A stretch of DNA of 64,000 nt from Bacteroidota bacterium (GCA_016718825.1 JADKCL010000002.1:124001-188000), one strand, 5' to 3'. Numbered from the stretch's first letter, positions 34,534 to 44,029 are shown. Notes: generated by a model not told the origin, from the sequence alone. Numbers and translations: made by a program.

Positions 34534-34673
34534 GTGGAATTCTGTGCCAGACACGAACATCATCTTGCGGGTATCCATTCTCTGTCGAGACTTATTTTGG
34601 CTGATGGAGAGGCATGGAAATGCGCCAAATTTTTGCTAACTTGGATATGTTTTCTCAAGGTCCTCCAAGTTTT

Positions 34674-37394
34674 ATGAATAGATTCCTGCGCATTTGCTCT
34701 GTATTGACAATTTTCTTTGGGTTGCCCGCGGTATTGTTGGCCACAGATGCTTTCGGATCAGGCGGTCTCAGATTCACGGAAAACCTTGGGCAATGGATTG
34801 ATACTGATGGAAATCCGAGGAATCAAGACATTTTTTTCAAAGGACAAGTGGGCGGATCGGATATCTATCTGACCCGCAGTGGGATCAGCTTTGTCATCGT
34901 CTCGTTGGACGTCGAAGAGCGTGAATTTGACGATATGGAAGGTGAGGCTGCTGAGAAGATGCGCTTTGCGAATGCCAATCAAATTTCGGAACGCATCGAC
35001 ATGAACCTTGAAGGAATCTCCCCGCATTTTTCGATTCGTCGTGGTGAGGCATTGCCGTCGGTAGACAACTACTATTTCGGGCACTGTCCTGAGGGAATTG
35101 TCAATGTGCGCAGTTATTCGGAGATCGTTTATGAGAATGTTTTCCCGGGGATTGACTGGCACTTCGCCGTGAAGGATGGGCAACTGAAGACGGAATTCCA
35201 TGTGGCCCCCGGAGCCGATCCCAGTCAGATTCGATTTTCATTTGCCGGTGCTCAGGGATTCAACATTCTACCTGACGGTAGTTTTGACCTTTTGGGAGTT
35301 ACCGGCCATGTCGTGGATGATCAGCCGGTTGCATTTCAGGAAGAGGAAAACGTCGAAGTGAATTACAATCTCATTTCCAATTCGCTGCAATTCACTTTGG
35401 GAGCCTATGATCCAACTAAAACTTTGATCATTGACCCTTACACCCGTGTTTATGCCACCTATTTCGGAGGAAGTGGGAGTGAATGGTACCTTGGACACGT
35501 GACAACGACTGATTTAAGTGGCAATATTTACCTTGCCGGACATACAAACAGCGCCAATTTCCCCGCTACGCCCGGCGTTTTTCAAACTGCCAATGCAGGT
35601 GGAAATGATGGCTTTGTGGCCAAATTCAGCAATGTCGGTGCACGACTTTGGGCCACTTACTACGGCGGTTCCGGAAGTGAAGGTGGCATCGCATTCAAAG
35701 CCGGCCTTGCGGTGGATCCAACCGGCAATGTTTGGTTTTCGACTGTGACCGCAAGCGCTAATTTTCCGGTAACTGCCGGATGTTTTCAATCCGTAAGTGG
35801 TGGATCGACCGACGCGACACTCGTTGAACTTACGAATGCCGGGATTCGGATGTACGCCACCTACTACGGCGGATCTGGCACGGAAAGCCCTAGTATTTCG
35901 CGCTGGGGAGCCAATTCTGCGCCGGCCATCGCAAGTGATATCAACGGCAACATTTTCATGACCGGCCTGACCCAAAGCGCCAATCTTCCGGTTACGGCAG
36001 GTTGTTTTCAGGCGACCAATGCGGGTGGCACGGACGCCTATTTAGTCAAGTGGAGCAATGCAGGTGCAAGACTCTATGCCACTTACTATGGCGGTACAGG
36101 AAACGAAGAAAGCGCTGCGGTAGGAATCGCCGTGGACAATAGCGGAAATGCTTGGATGACAGGATGCACGGGCAGTACCAATTTTCCAGTAACCGCTGGC
36201 TGTTTCCAGTCCGCCAACGCCGGGTCATTTGATCAATACCTTGTGAAGTGGAACAATGCCTGCGTCAGGCAATATGCTACCTACTATGGTGGGAGCAGTG
36301 ACGAGGGCATCCTTTGCGATGTCGATGTTTCCGCATCAGGCGAGGTTTGGATGGGTGTTTTTGTGCAGAGCAATAATTTTCCTGTCACTCCCGGAGCAAG
36401 TCAAACAGCAAGCGCCGGTGGATGGGAATTTGGTGTTGTGAAATTTAACAATGCGGGGGCCCGCATGTACGCGAGCTACTATGGCTCTGCCGATCAGGAG
36501 GAGCCTTGGGACATCAGCGTCGACAAGATCAATGGCAATGTTTGTTTGAGCGGAGCTGCTTGGGGGGCCAATTTTCCGACTTTGGGTTCGCCGTATCAAC
36601 CCAACAGCGCAGGTAGCCAAGAAGGGGCAATCGTCGTACTGAACTCCTTGGGAACGCCCATTTACGTCACGTACTATGGCGGAAACGGACATGATGAGGT
36701 CTTTGGCACTGCTTTCGATGTTTTTCAAAACCTCTGGGCAGCCGGCATGGCAGCCAATGGGACTTTTCCCGTGACCCCGGGAGCCTTTCAAACCACGATT
36801 GGCGGAGGGGCGGATCCCTTTCTGGTGAAATTCACGCCACCGATCGTCTTGGACGAAAGCAAAATTGACTTGCGCATCGACGATGTCGCCGATCAGACCG
36901 TTCACCTTTCATGGAGCTGCCAAATGGATCCCGAAGTGGAAACCTACATCTTGGAACGTGACTTGGGAGGCCGCTGGGAAACTGTTTCCACGATTTCTGC
37001 CTCCGGGAAGGAAAACTATCGTTACACTGATGAAGTTCCGATGCAAGGAATGGTGCAATACCGAGTCAAGTTGCAGCTGAAGGATGGTGGAAACGCCTAC
37101 AGTGAAATGGTAAGGGTTACCACAAAAATCACGGAAGACAGGCTGATTGCCGCATGGCCGGTTCCCGCACGCGTCGGAGAAGACATTCATCTTTCCTGGC
37201 AAATGAAGGAAGAGGGAACGGTAAACGTGACCGTAACGAATTTGGAAGGCAAGCTGATCTATTCAAAAGTGGAGCAACTTTCTGCAGGTCGTTCTAGATT
37301 TGATTTCCCTACGAATGGATGGGCTGTGGGTGCTTACCTATTGTCCATCAAATCCACCAACGGCACAGCAGTTGCCAAGATCACGCTCGAATAA
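34674..37394 (+). CDS. SBBP-repeat T9SS cargo protein
   Basis: Secreted protein of about 906 residues. A signal peptide (ICSVLTIFFGLPAVLLA) is followed by a domain often found before SBBP repeats (LRFTENLGQWIDTDGNP through about residue 230). Then come about eight beta-propeller repeats of 55-60 residues with the core YATYYGGSGSE...DASGNIWMTG, an Fn3-like segment (VHLSWSCQMDPEVETYILER) and a C-terminal sorting domain with the AAWPVPARVGEDIHLSW start and a GAYLLSIKSTNG end. The expected YPNP is replaced by WPVP. ATG 34674 is chosen for the signal peptide. Role probably surface adhesion or binding; unknown. Confidence 0.82.
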   Translation: MNRFLRICSVLTIFFGLPAVLLATDAFGSGGLRFTENLGQWIDTDGNPRNQDIFFKGQVGGSDIYLTRSGISFVIVSLDVEEREFDDMEGEAAEKMRFANANQISERIDMNLEGISPHFSIRRGEALPSVDNYYFGHCPEGIVNVRSYSEIVYENVFPGIDWHFAVKDGQLKTEFHVAPGADPSQIRFSFAGAQGFNILPDGSFDLLGVTGHVVDDQPVAFQEEENVEVNYNLISNSLQFTLGAYDPTKTLIIDPYTRVYATYFGGSGSEWYLGHVTTTDLSGNIYLAGHTNSANFPATPGVFQTANAGGNDGFVAKFSNVGARLWATYYGGSGSEGGIAFKAGLAVDPTGNVWFSTVTASANFPVTAGCFQSVSGGSTDATLVELTNAGIRMYATYYGGSGTESPSISRWGANSAPAIASDINGNIFMTGLTQSANLPVTAGCFQATNAGGTDAYLVKWSNAGARLYATYYGGTGNEESAAVGIAVDNSGNAWMTGCTGSTNFPVTAGCFQSANAGSFDQYLVKWNNACVRQYATYYGGSSDEGILCDVDVSASGEVWMGVFVQSNNFPVTPGASQTASAGGWEFGVVKFNNAGARMYASYYGSADQEEPWDISVDKINGNVCLSGAAWGANFPTLGSPYQPNSAGSQEGAIVVLNSLGTPIYVTYYGGNGHDEVFGTAFDVFQNLWAAGMAANGTFPVTPGAFQTTIGGGADPFLVKFTPPIVLDESKIDLRIDDVADQTVHLSWSCQMDPEVETYILERDLGGRWETVSTISASGKENYRYTDEVPMQGMVQYRVKLQLKDGGNAYSEMVRVTTKITEDRLIAAWPVPARVGEDIHLSWQMKEEGTVNVTVTNLEGKLIYSKVEQLSAGRSRFDFPTNGWAVGAYLLSIKSTNGTAVAKITLE

Positions 37395-37525
37395 GTTTGG
37401 CGATTGCGCACCGGATGCCTTTCTAATTCTATCCTCGGAAAACAAAACTGCGATCCGCATGTTTATTTCCTTCAAGCCGGTGGAGCGAGAGGGTATATTC
37501 CTTTGCGAGATGCGCGAGTTCACGT

Positions 37526-37555
37526 TTTGCATTCACGATTTTATACCTAATTTTG
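37526..37555 (+). promoter_or_regulatory. Bacteroidota-type promoter upstream of clpP
   Basis: TTTG (37526-37529) and TAATTTTG (37548-37555) match the -33 and -7 consensus with 18-bp spacing. The start of transcription would be near 37562, about 20 nt before the first clpP ATG. Confidence 0.6.
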
Positions 37556-37582
37556 ATCGTTCGGGCCGAGGTCAGAAACAAA

Positions 37583-38266
37583 ATGAAAATGGATCAAAAC
37601 GAATTTTTGAAATATGCCGTGGGGCACCGCGGAATCAGCAGCAACACAATGCATCGCTATTCCAATGCCGTTTCCAACCGTTTTTTTGGGATGACTCCCA
37701 ACATCATTGAGGAGCGGCAGCTCAATATTGCCAAGATGGACGTGTTTTCCCGTTTGATGATGGACCGCATCATCTTCATGGGCATGGCCATCGACGACGA
37801 AGTTGCCAATATCATCGTTGCGCAACTGCTGTTCCTGGACAGCACCAACAAAACGAGCGACATTTCGATTTATGTCAATTCGCCAGGCGGTTCTGTTTAC
37901 GACGGCATGGCCATCTATGACACCATGCAAATCGTGCAGCCGGATGTCGCCACCATCTGTACCGGAATGGCCGCTTCGATGGGAGCCGTATTGCTTTGCG
38001 CGGGCGCAAAAGGCAAGCGCACCGGTCTTCCACATTCGCGCGTTATGATTCACCAACCCTTGGGCGGTGCCCGTGGGCAAGCAAGTGACATCGCGATCGT
38101 GAACACTGAAATGCAGAAGATCAAATCAGAACTGTATGACATCATCGCCCGGCATTCCGGCCAACCATTTGAAAAGGTCGAGAAGGACTCTGACCGCGAT
38201 TATTGGATGATCGCAACCGAGGCCAAAGCATACGGTTTGATCGACGAAGTGCTTGTCAAACCATAA
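37583..38266 (+). CDS. clpP: ATP-dependent Clp protease proteolytic subunit (first copy)
   Basis: Serine protease subunit of about 227 residues. The catalytic serine is in GMAASMGAVLLCAG, the histidine in RVMIHQPLGG and the aspartate in the EKDSDRDYWM region, so the triad is intact. The oxyanion segment NSPGGSVYDG is also present. ATG 37583 is chosen; ATG 37589 is equally possible. A second, similar clpP follows after 47 nt and clpX after that, so the three probably form one transcription unit from the promoter at 37526. Confidence 0.92.
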   Translation: MKMDQNEFLKYAVGHRGISSNTMHRYSNAVSNRFFGMTPNIIEERQLNIAKMDVFSRLMMDRIIFMGMAIDDEVANIIVAQLLFLDSTNKTSDISIYVNSPGGSVYDGMAIYDTMQIVQPDVATICTGMAASMGAVLLCAGAKGKRTGLPHSRVMIHQPLGGARGQASDIAIVNTEMQKIKSELYDIIARHSGQPFEKVEKDSDRDYWMIATEAKAYGLIDEVLVKP

Positions 38267-38313
38267 TACAGGCCATTTTTCTAATTTTTTGACTGTTATT
38301 GACTCAATAAGAT

Positions 38314-38988
38314 ATGTACCAAAGTGAATTTGAAAGTTACGCGGTGAAGCACAGGGGCATCAGCAGCATGACCTTGCACCGTTTCACCAGCGAAGTCAAC
38401 CGCTCGGTCTACGCGATGACCCCCAACATTATCGAAGAGCGTCAGTTGAACGTGATCGGTATGGACGTGTTTTCGCGCTTGATGATGGACCGCATCATCT
38501 TTATGGGCACGGGCATCGACAGCTATGTTGCCAATATCATCGTGGCTCAATTGCTGTTCTTGAACAGTACTGACCGCAAATCGGATATCAGTATCTACGT
38601 GAATTCGCCTGGCGGATCGGTTTATGACGGACTTGCCATCTACGATACGATGCAATACGTTGATCCAGACGTGAGTACGATCTGTACCGGTATGGCAGCT
38701 TCCATGGGAGCTGTGTTGTTGTGTGCGGGCGCTGCCGGCAAGCGCACCGCGCTTCCGCACGCACGCGTGATGATTCACCAGCCCTTGGGTGGTGCACAGG
38801 GTCAGGCCAGCGATATCGCCATCGTGCATGAGCAGATTCAAAAAATCAAGCAAGAGCTCTATCACATTATTTCCAAGCACAGCGGCCAATCCATGGAAAA
38901 GGTTGAAAAGGACTCTGACCGTGACTATTGGATGATTGCAGAAGAAGCACGTGCATACGGTCTGATAGACGACGTTCTCAAGCGCTAA
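38314..38988 (+). CDS. clpP: ATP-dependent Clp protease proteolytic subunit (second copy)
   Basis: Protein of 224 residues, highly similar to the preceding ClpP over its whole length (shared TPNIIEERQLN, DVFSRLMMDRIIFMG, GMAASMGAVLLCAGA, MIHQPLGGA). All triad residues are present. The two differ most in the N-terminal 35 residues and around the handle region, which is where ring-ring and ATPase contacts differ in species with ClpP1/ClpP2. It ends 26 nt before clpX. The pair may form mixed rings. Confidence 0.92.
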   Translation: MYQSEFESYAVKHRGISSMTLHRFTSEVNRSVYAMTPNIIEERQLNVIGMDVFSRLMMDRIIFMGTGIDSYVANIIVAQLLFLNSTDRKSDISIYVNSPGGSVYDGLAIYDTMQYVDPDVSTICTGMAASMGAVLLCAGAAGKRTALPHARVMIHQPLGGAQGQASDIAIVHEQIQKIKQELYHIISKHSGQSMEKVEKDSDRDYWMIAEEARAYGLIDDVLKR

Positions 38989-39014
38989 TACCTTTTTTTT
39001 GGAATTCATTTCTC

Positions 39015-40247
39015 ATGGCTGAAAAGAAACAACAGTCTTCATGTTCCTTCTGTGGAAGGTCCAAAAAGGACGTCGATGTATTGCTTGCCGGGTACGGTGG
39101 GTCTCATATTTGTAATTATTGTGTCGATCAGGCGCATCAGATCATCAAGGAGGAGTTTCGCAAGAAAGCACCTGCCAAAATGCTCAGTGTGCTGAAGCCG
39201 AGCGAAATTAAAAGTCACTTGGATGACTATGTCATCGGCCAAGACGACGCCAAGCGCGTCATCTCGGTTGCTGTCTACAACCACTTCAAACGCATCAACG
39301 CAAAAGGGCAAACCGACGACGTCGAACTGGAAAAGAGCAATATCCTGCTTTTAGGTCCGACCGGAACCGGAAAAACCTTGCTCGCACGCACGATCGCTAA
39401 AGTGCTCAATGTTCCGTTTTGCATTGCCGATGCGACGGTGCTCACGGAAGCAGGCTATGTTGGGGAAGACGTTGAAAGTGTGCTCGTCAGGCTCCTGCAG
39501 GCAGCTGAATATGACGTTGAGGCCGCGCAACGCGGTATCGTGTACATCGACGAACTCGACAAGATTGCCAGGAAAAGTGACAATCCGTCGATTACGCGCG
39601 ATGTGAGTGGCGAAGGCGTGCAACAGGCACTCTTGAAATTGCTCGAAGGCACCGTGGCCAACGTGCCACCCAAGGGGGGCCGCAAGCACCCCGAACAAAG
39701 CATGGTGCAAATCGATACCAGTAATATCCTCTTCATTTGTGGAGGTGCATTCGACGGACTGGACAAAATCATCAAAAGCCGGTTGTCAGTGCAGCGGGTT
39801 GGATTCAAAGCAGGGGAGAAGGCACATACATATGACGAAACCCATATTTTCCAATACGCTCAGCCTGCCGACTTGCGTCGTTTTGGCCTGATTCCGGAAA
39901 TCATCGGTCGTTTGCCCGTTCTCACGAGCATGAAACACCTCGACAAGGCAGCTCTGAAGCGCATCCTGACAGAGCCCAAAAATGCATTGGTGCGCCAATA
40001 CCAAAAACTGTTTGAACTCGAAGGCAAAGAGTTGGAAGTTGATGACTCAGCAGTGGATTACATTGTTGACTTGGCCGATCAATTGGCGCTCGGTGCGCGT
40101 GGATTGCGTTCCATCATGGAAACCATCATGTTGGATGCGATGTACGACCTTCCTGACAGCAAGCAGAAGAAATTCGTGGTTGATGCGGAGTTTGCCAGAG
40201 AGCAGTTTTCCCGCCTTGACACCGTTAATTTGAAACTCGCGAGCTAA
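39015..40247 (+). CDS. clpX: ClpX ATPase, unfoldase for ClpP
   Basis: AAA+ unfoldase of about 410 residues. The N-terminal zinc-binding domain has CSFCGRS and HICNYCVDQA (four Cys). Walker A is LLGPTGTGKTLLART, the pore loop AGYVGEDVES, Walker B GIVYIDELDKIA, and the arginine-bearing C-terminal part includes LGARGLRSIMETIM. It recognises substrates and feeds them to ClpP. ATG 39015 starts the zinc domain. It directly follows the tandem clpP genes and ends in a long hairpin terminator. Confidence 0.95.
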   Translation: MAEKKQQSSCSFCGRSKKDVDVLLAGYGGSHICNYCVDQAHQIIKEEFRKKAPAKMLSVLKPSEIKSHLDDYVIGQDDAKRVISVAVYNHFKRINAKGQTDDVELEKSNILLLGPTGTGKTLLARTIAKVLNVPFCIADATVLTEAGYVGEDVESVLVRLLQAAEYDVEAAQRGIVYIDELDKIARKSDNPSITRDVSGEGVQQALLKLLEGTVANVPPKGGRKHPEQSMVQIDTSNILFICGGAFDGLDKIIKSRLSVQRVGFKAGEKAHTYDETHIFQYAQPADLRRFGLIPEIIGRLPVLTSMKHLDKAALKRILTEPKNALVRQYQKLFELEGKELEVDDSAVDYIVDLADQLALGARGLRSIMETIMLDAMYDLPDSKQKKFVVDAEFAREQFSRLDTVNLKLAS

Positions 40248-40578
40248 TTACCCCAACGGGAACGTTAAAAACTGTCGCAGATACTGCCGATGGACGTGCA
40301 AACGCATATCCATGGCAGCAGCTGCGACAGTTTGCTTTTTATTTCCTTGGTCTAGTGGAAATCCATTGTTCAAATCGGCCAACCAATCTGGTTGTTCGTC
40401 TGAATTATTACCCGTCTTGCCAGAATGGAATGTGGATAAGCTGTGAACAATCGTCCGATTCGGAGTAATTTTGTGTTTCTGCATTTAGTGGAGGATTTAT
40501 GGAATCTGAAACATGGATGCACCTGTGGACGTAGTGACCAAGTAGGTACGCTAGAAGGTTCACCTAAAAGATTGAGTT
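40248..40578. other. 331-bp intergenic region after clpX
   Basis: The left part is a long hairpin terminator (40267-40340). The rest, about 240 bp, shows no gene and no recognisable RNA; it should carry the promoter of the TonB-like gene. Confidence 0.5.
40267..40340 (+). terminator. long hairpin terminator after clpX
   Basis: Outer arms AAACTGTCGCAG / CTGCGACAGTTT and inner arms CTGCC-ATGGA / TCCAT-GGCAG enclose a 14-nt loop, followed by CTTTTTATTT. The stem spans nearly 70 nt, larger than needed for termination. Confidence 0.7.
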
Positions 40579-41418
40579 ATGCATGAATTGATGGACAGGT
40601 TGGAAGTGATCGAGCGCAAAGACAAGCTCGTGGGCATCGTTTCTTCCTCGTTATTGGCACTCGTCTTGTTTATCGTCCTGTTGTTTTGGTTTGCAAACCA
40701 GAATTTGAGAATGGGAATCGAAGAACCCGAATGGAAAACCATCGGCTTGATCGGCCCCGGCGGAATGGACTACGGCACAGATGATCTCGGCAGCGGCGAA
40801 GTGAACAACTTCTTTGCGCCTTCCGAGAATCCTGCCGATCGTCCTCCGACCCCAAACAGCAGCAGCAATTCCAACGAATCGTCTTCCGCTGCAACCAATG
40901 CAGGTGCAAGCACGCCTGCGGCAACCGGTGTCATCACCGGCAATGAAGAAACGGGCGTGACTGCAAATTCAGGACAAAAAGAAAACCCTACACCAACCAA
41001 GCCGGACCCAAAGGCAACCGGAACCGGAAACGGCACCAACAATAACGGCACCAACAACAATGCCGGCGGATCGAACGACGGAAATACAAATACGGTTGGC
41101 AATCACGGAGATCCACGTTCAACCGTGCTTAATCCTGATGGCAAGTTCGCCTGGGGCTTTGGCATTGGCGGCTCGGGTGGACGAATGCCCATCAAAACCG
41201 AATTGACCGGCTACAATGTTCAACTCGAAGAGAAAATCAGGTTTGAAATCACCATTGATCCCTCTGGCGACGTGATTTTTGTGCGTGCTCCGTTTGCCAT
41301 CAACCAGGAATTGGTGGCGATCGGCAAGGAAAACATCAAAAAATGGAAGTTTTCCGAAACTGATCCGAGTGCAGGTAACCTGAAAACAACGGTCACGATT
41401 TCCTTCCGTCTGAAGTAA
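40579..41418 (+). CDS. TonB-like protein with low-complexity linker
   Basis: Inner-membrane protein of 279 residues. One helix lies at about residues 19-40 (VGIVSSSLLALVLFIVLLFWF), a linker of about 120 residues is very rich in Asn, Gly, Thr, Ser and Pro, and the C-terminal 75 residues (EEKIRFEITIDPSGDVIFVR ... WKFSETDPSAGNLKTTVTI) have the beta-alpha-beta pattern of a TonB C-terminal domain. TonB transduces energy from ExbB/ExbD to outer-membrane transporters; here the N-terminus is longer than in classical TonB and no exb genes are adjacent. It is followed 15 nt later by folC. Confidence 0.68.
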   Translation: MHELMDRLEVIERKDKLVGIVSSSLLALVLFIVLLFWFANQNLRMGIEEPEWKTIGLIGPGGMDYGTDDLGSGEVNNFFAPSENPADRPPTPNSSSNSNESSSAATNAGASTPAATGVITGNEETGVTANSGQKENPTPTKPDPKATGTGNGTNNNGTNNNAGGSNDGNTNTVGNHGDPRSTVLNPDGKFAWGFGIGGSGGRMPIKTELTGYNVQLEEKIRFEITIDPSGDVIFVRAPFAINQELVAIGKENIKKWKFSETDPSAGNLKTTVTISFRLK

Positions 41419-41433
41419 ACGCTTCGTTCACAC

Positions 41434-42720
41434 GTGAACTATCCTGAAGCAGTAGAATATTTATACGCCCGGCTCCCGATGTTTCACCGCATCGGGGCCG
41501 CTGCATATAAAGGTAGCCTGGACAATATCGTCGCCCTTTGTGCAGCCTTGGGTTCGCCGGAAAAGGGGCTAAAATACGTCCATATTGCAGGCACGAACGG
41601 CAAAGGCTCCGTTTCCTCGATGGTCGCGTCCATCTTGATGGAGGCGGGTTACAAGGTCGGATTGCATACTTCGCCGCACCTGCGTTCGTTTACCGAGCGC
41701 ATTCGGGTGAATGGCAAGGAGATTCCCGAAGCAGCTGTAGCAGCATTTGTCACAGCAAACCAAGATCTAGTCGCCCGTATCGAGCCGAGTTTCTTCGAAT
41801 TGAGCACGGCGATGGCATTCCAATACTTCAAGGAGGAGAATGTCGATATCGCCGTGATCGAGGTTGGCATGGGCGGAAGATTGGATTCTACGAATGTCAT
41901 TTTGCCTGAATTGGCCGTTGTCACGAGTATTTCGCTTGACCATACGCAGTTTTTGGGAGACACCTTGGCGGCCATTGCCGGCGAAAAAGCTGGAATTTTG
42001 AAACATGGCATTCCGCTGATTATCGGGGAAGACCATCCAGAAACGCGACCCGTATTTGAGGCAAAGACGAGGGAAATGAATAGCCCCATCGAATTTGTGG
42101 GTGAGCGGTATCAAGCCATTCGTATTAGTGGTGATCTGCAAACGCAGCATTTCCAAATCAAGGTCGATGGCCAAATTTTGTGGGAAGACATCGAATGCGA
42201 CCTTGCCGGCCACTACCAACGTTGGAATGTTCCGACCGCGATTTGTGTGGCCGACCACCTGGAACGCTTGGGTTGGGAAATCTCCCATTCAGCTATGATA
42301 GAGGGAATTAGGAAGGCAAGCTTCAACAGTGGCTTGAAGGGTAGAATGTCCGTTTTGCAAACGAATCCGACCGTCGTTGCCGACATCGCGCACAACGAAG
42401 CAGGTATTCGGGAGGTTTTGGCTCAACTGGAATCGGCACCAAAAGGCCAATTGCATATCGTTTGGGGGATGGTAGCCGACAAAGATGTCCCCAAGGCTTT
42501 GTCTTTGTTGCCCAAGGATGCGCATTACTATTTCGTAAAGCCCAACCTTCCGCGCGGACTCGCGCTCGATCAGTTACAGGCAGCCGCGCAGGAGGCAGGG
42601 CTGAACGGAAAAACCTGGCCTTCGGTTGCGGAAGGTTATCAAGCAGCCTTGGCATCGGCATCCGCAGAAGATCTCATCTATGTCGGTGGGAGCACGTTTG
42701 TGGTGGCCGAAGTGATTTGA
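41434..42720 (+). CDS. folC: dihydrofolate synthase/folylpolyglutamate synthase
   Basis: Mur-ligase-family enzyme of 428 residues. ATP loop YVHIAGTNGKGSVSSM (near residue 50), TSPHLRSFTERIRVNG, and the central VIEVGMGGRLDSTNV are the FolC signatures; GMVADKDVPKAL lies near the end. It adds glutamate to dihydropteroate and to folates in the cytoplasm. The start is GTG at 41434, 15 nt after the TonB-like gene. Confidence 0.92.
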   Translation: MNYPEAVEYLYARLPMFHRIGAAAYKGSLDNIVALCAALGSPEKGLKYVHIAGTNGKGSVSSMVASILMEAGYKVGLHTSPHLRSFTERIRVNGKEIPEAAVAAFVTANQDLVARIEPSFFELSTAMAFQYFKEENVDIAVIEVGMGGRLDSTNVILPELAVVTSISLDHTQFLGDTLAAIAGEKAGILKHGIPLIIGEDHPETRPVFEAKTREMNSPIEFVGERYQAIRISGDLQTQHFQIKVDGQILWEDIECDLAGHYQRWNVPTAICVADHLERLGWEISHSAMIEGIRKASFNSGLKGRMSVLQTNPTVVADIAHNEAGIREVLAQLESAPKGQLHIVWGMVADKDVPKALSLLPKDAHYYFVKPNLPRGLALDQLQAAAQEAGLNGKTWPSVAEGYQAALASASAEDLIYVGGSTFVVAEVI

Positions 42721-42755
42721 TTTGCCTATCTTGAGCCTCCAAATCGAGAATCCCA

Positions 42756-43550
42756 TTGGAGATCAACGGAAAAATTGCAATTGTAACGGGAGCTTCCCGC
42801 GGAATCGGAGCTGCGACAGCCAAAGCCTTGGCAGCCAAGGGCGCGCAAGTATTGCTGTTGGCAAGATCAAAAACCGAATTGGAGGCGCTTGCTGCCGAAA
42901 TTACACATTCGGGAGGGCAAGCCGAGGTGTACGCAGTAGATTTGAGTGACATCCAACAGATCGAAACTTGCTTCAACCAATTGTTCGCCAAGCACGGAAG
43001 GGTGGACATCCTCGTGAACAATGCCGGCTTGGGCAGGTGGCTATTCACAGAGGAAACCCCGGGCGAAGAAGCCGAAATGATGCTCAAATTGCCATTTTTG
43101 GCCGCTTTTCACATGACGCGCTTGGTGCTTCCGGACATGCTCAAGCGCAAGGCCGGTCATATTGTCAATGTCAATTCGCCCGCATCCGTCCTCGTTTGGG
43201 GCGGCGCCGCAGCTTATGCCTCTTCCCGTTGGGCTTTGAGAGGATTCTCAGAGGCGCTCAAGATTGATCTTCATGGCTCAGGTGTCGGAATCTCCAATGT
43301 CGTCTTGGGCGAAGTGGAAAGCAATTATTGGGAGGCCAACCCCGGTGCCCGCGAGCGCCTTCCCGCAATTGCCAAAATGATCCCGCGGCTCACCACGGAA
43401 AAAGCAGCCCATTATATCCTCAAGGCCATTCGCAGCGAAAGAAAGGAATTGACAGCACCCTTCATGCTGTGGCTCTTTCGGCGAATGCTATGGCTCACGC
43501 CAGGCATCACCAAATGGGTGGTGCGGGTTACGAGTTTTAGACGGACGTAG
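42756..43550 (+). CDS. short-chain dehydrogenase/reductase with altered catalytic Lys
   Basis: Rossmann-fold SDR of 264 residues. The NAD(P) motif is VTGASRGIGAATAKAL and ILVNNAGLG follows near residue 85. The active-site segment reads AAYASSRWALRGFSEAL: the catalytic Tyr is there but the Lys of YxxxK is Arg, encoded CGT, which is not one base from a Lys codon. A serine precedes it in NVNSPASV. The enzyme may still work or may have changed function; the substrate is unknown. It begins with TTG at 42756, 35 nt after folC. Confidence 0.82.
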   Translation: MEINGKIAIVTGASRGIGAATAKALAAKGAQVLLLARSKTELEALAAEITHSGGQAEVYAVDLSDIQQIETCFNQLFAKHGRVDILVNNAGLGRWLFTEETPGEEAEMMLKLPFLAAFHMTRLVLPDMLKRKAGHIVNVNSPASVLVWGGAAAYASSRWALRGFSEALKIDLHGSGVGISNVVLGEVESNYWEANPGARERLPAIAKMIPRLTTEKAAHYILKAIRSERKELTAPFMLWLFRRMLWLTPGITKWVVRVTSFRRT

Positions 43551-43637
43551 CGGGCAGGCAACGAAAAAGCTCTACGTGGAAAACTGTGTCAAGGTATTTC
43601 TGCCACCTCATTAACCGGCAATGCGACCGCCTTGGCC

Positions 43638-43674
43638 AAAAAAAACGGGCGCCCAGAAATGTATCTGGACGCCC
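43638..43674 (-). terminator. intrinsic terminator of the giant T9SS gene
   Basis: On the minus strand, arms GGGCGTCCAG / CTGGGCGCCC enclose an 8-nt loop and are followed by GTTTTTTTT. It lies 28 nt after the stop of the sorting domain. Confidence 0.85.
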
Positions 43675-43701
43675 ATGAATTGAATTGCATGCATTCGAAT
43701 C

Positions 43702-44029
43702 TCAGTCCTGCAGCAGCAATTTGTGATAAATTCGGTCTCCTGAGCGCGTTTCCAAGACACAGAAGTACACCCGCAGCCAGGCAGGCTTGACTGTGTACTA
43801 CGCCCCCTTCAGCATTTCCTTCAAAAAGGCTTGCGATCTCCACGCCGGTAAGGCTGAAGAGCTTCAGACTCACGCTTTGCGTCGTCGGCACGCTGAACTC
43901 CAGCGTCGTGGCGGCTTGGAATGGATTGGGATAAGCGGCCAAGTGAATGGTTTGAATGGCTGACTCTGGCTGTGAAGCCTCCGCCATTCTGAGATGGCCA
44001 GCAGGGCAAGCATCTCCATTTCCGTCCAA
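43702..44029 (-). CDS. C-terminal fragment with type IX sorting domain
   Basis: The frame opened at 44029 shows AAYPNPFQAATTLEFSV and SLKLFSLTGVEIASLFEG, the first strands of a T9SS sorting domain, then shifts at about 43770. The adjacent frame supplies FCVLETRSGDRIYHKLLLQD and a stop at 43702-43704, restoring a complete domain. The uncorrected frame runs on to 43589 but without homology. Confidence 0.6.
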
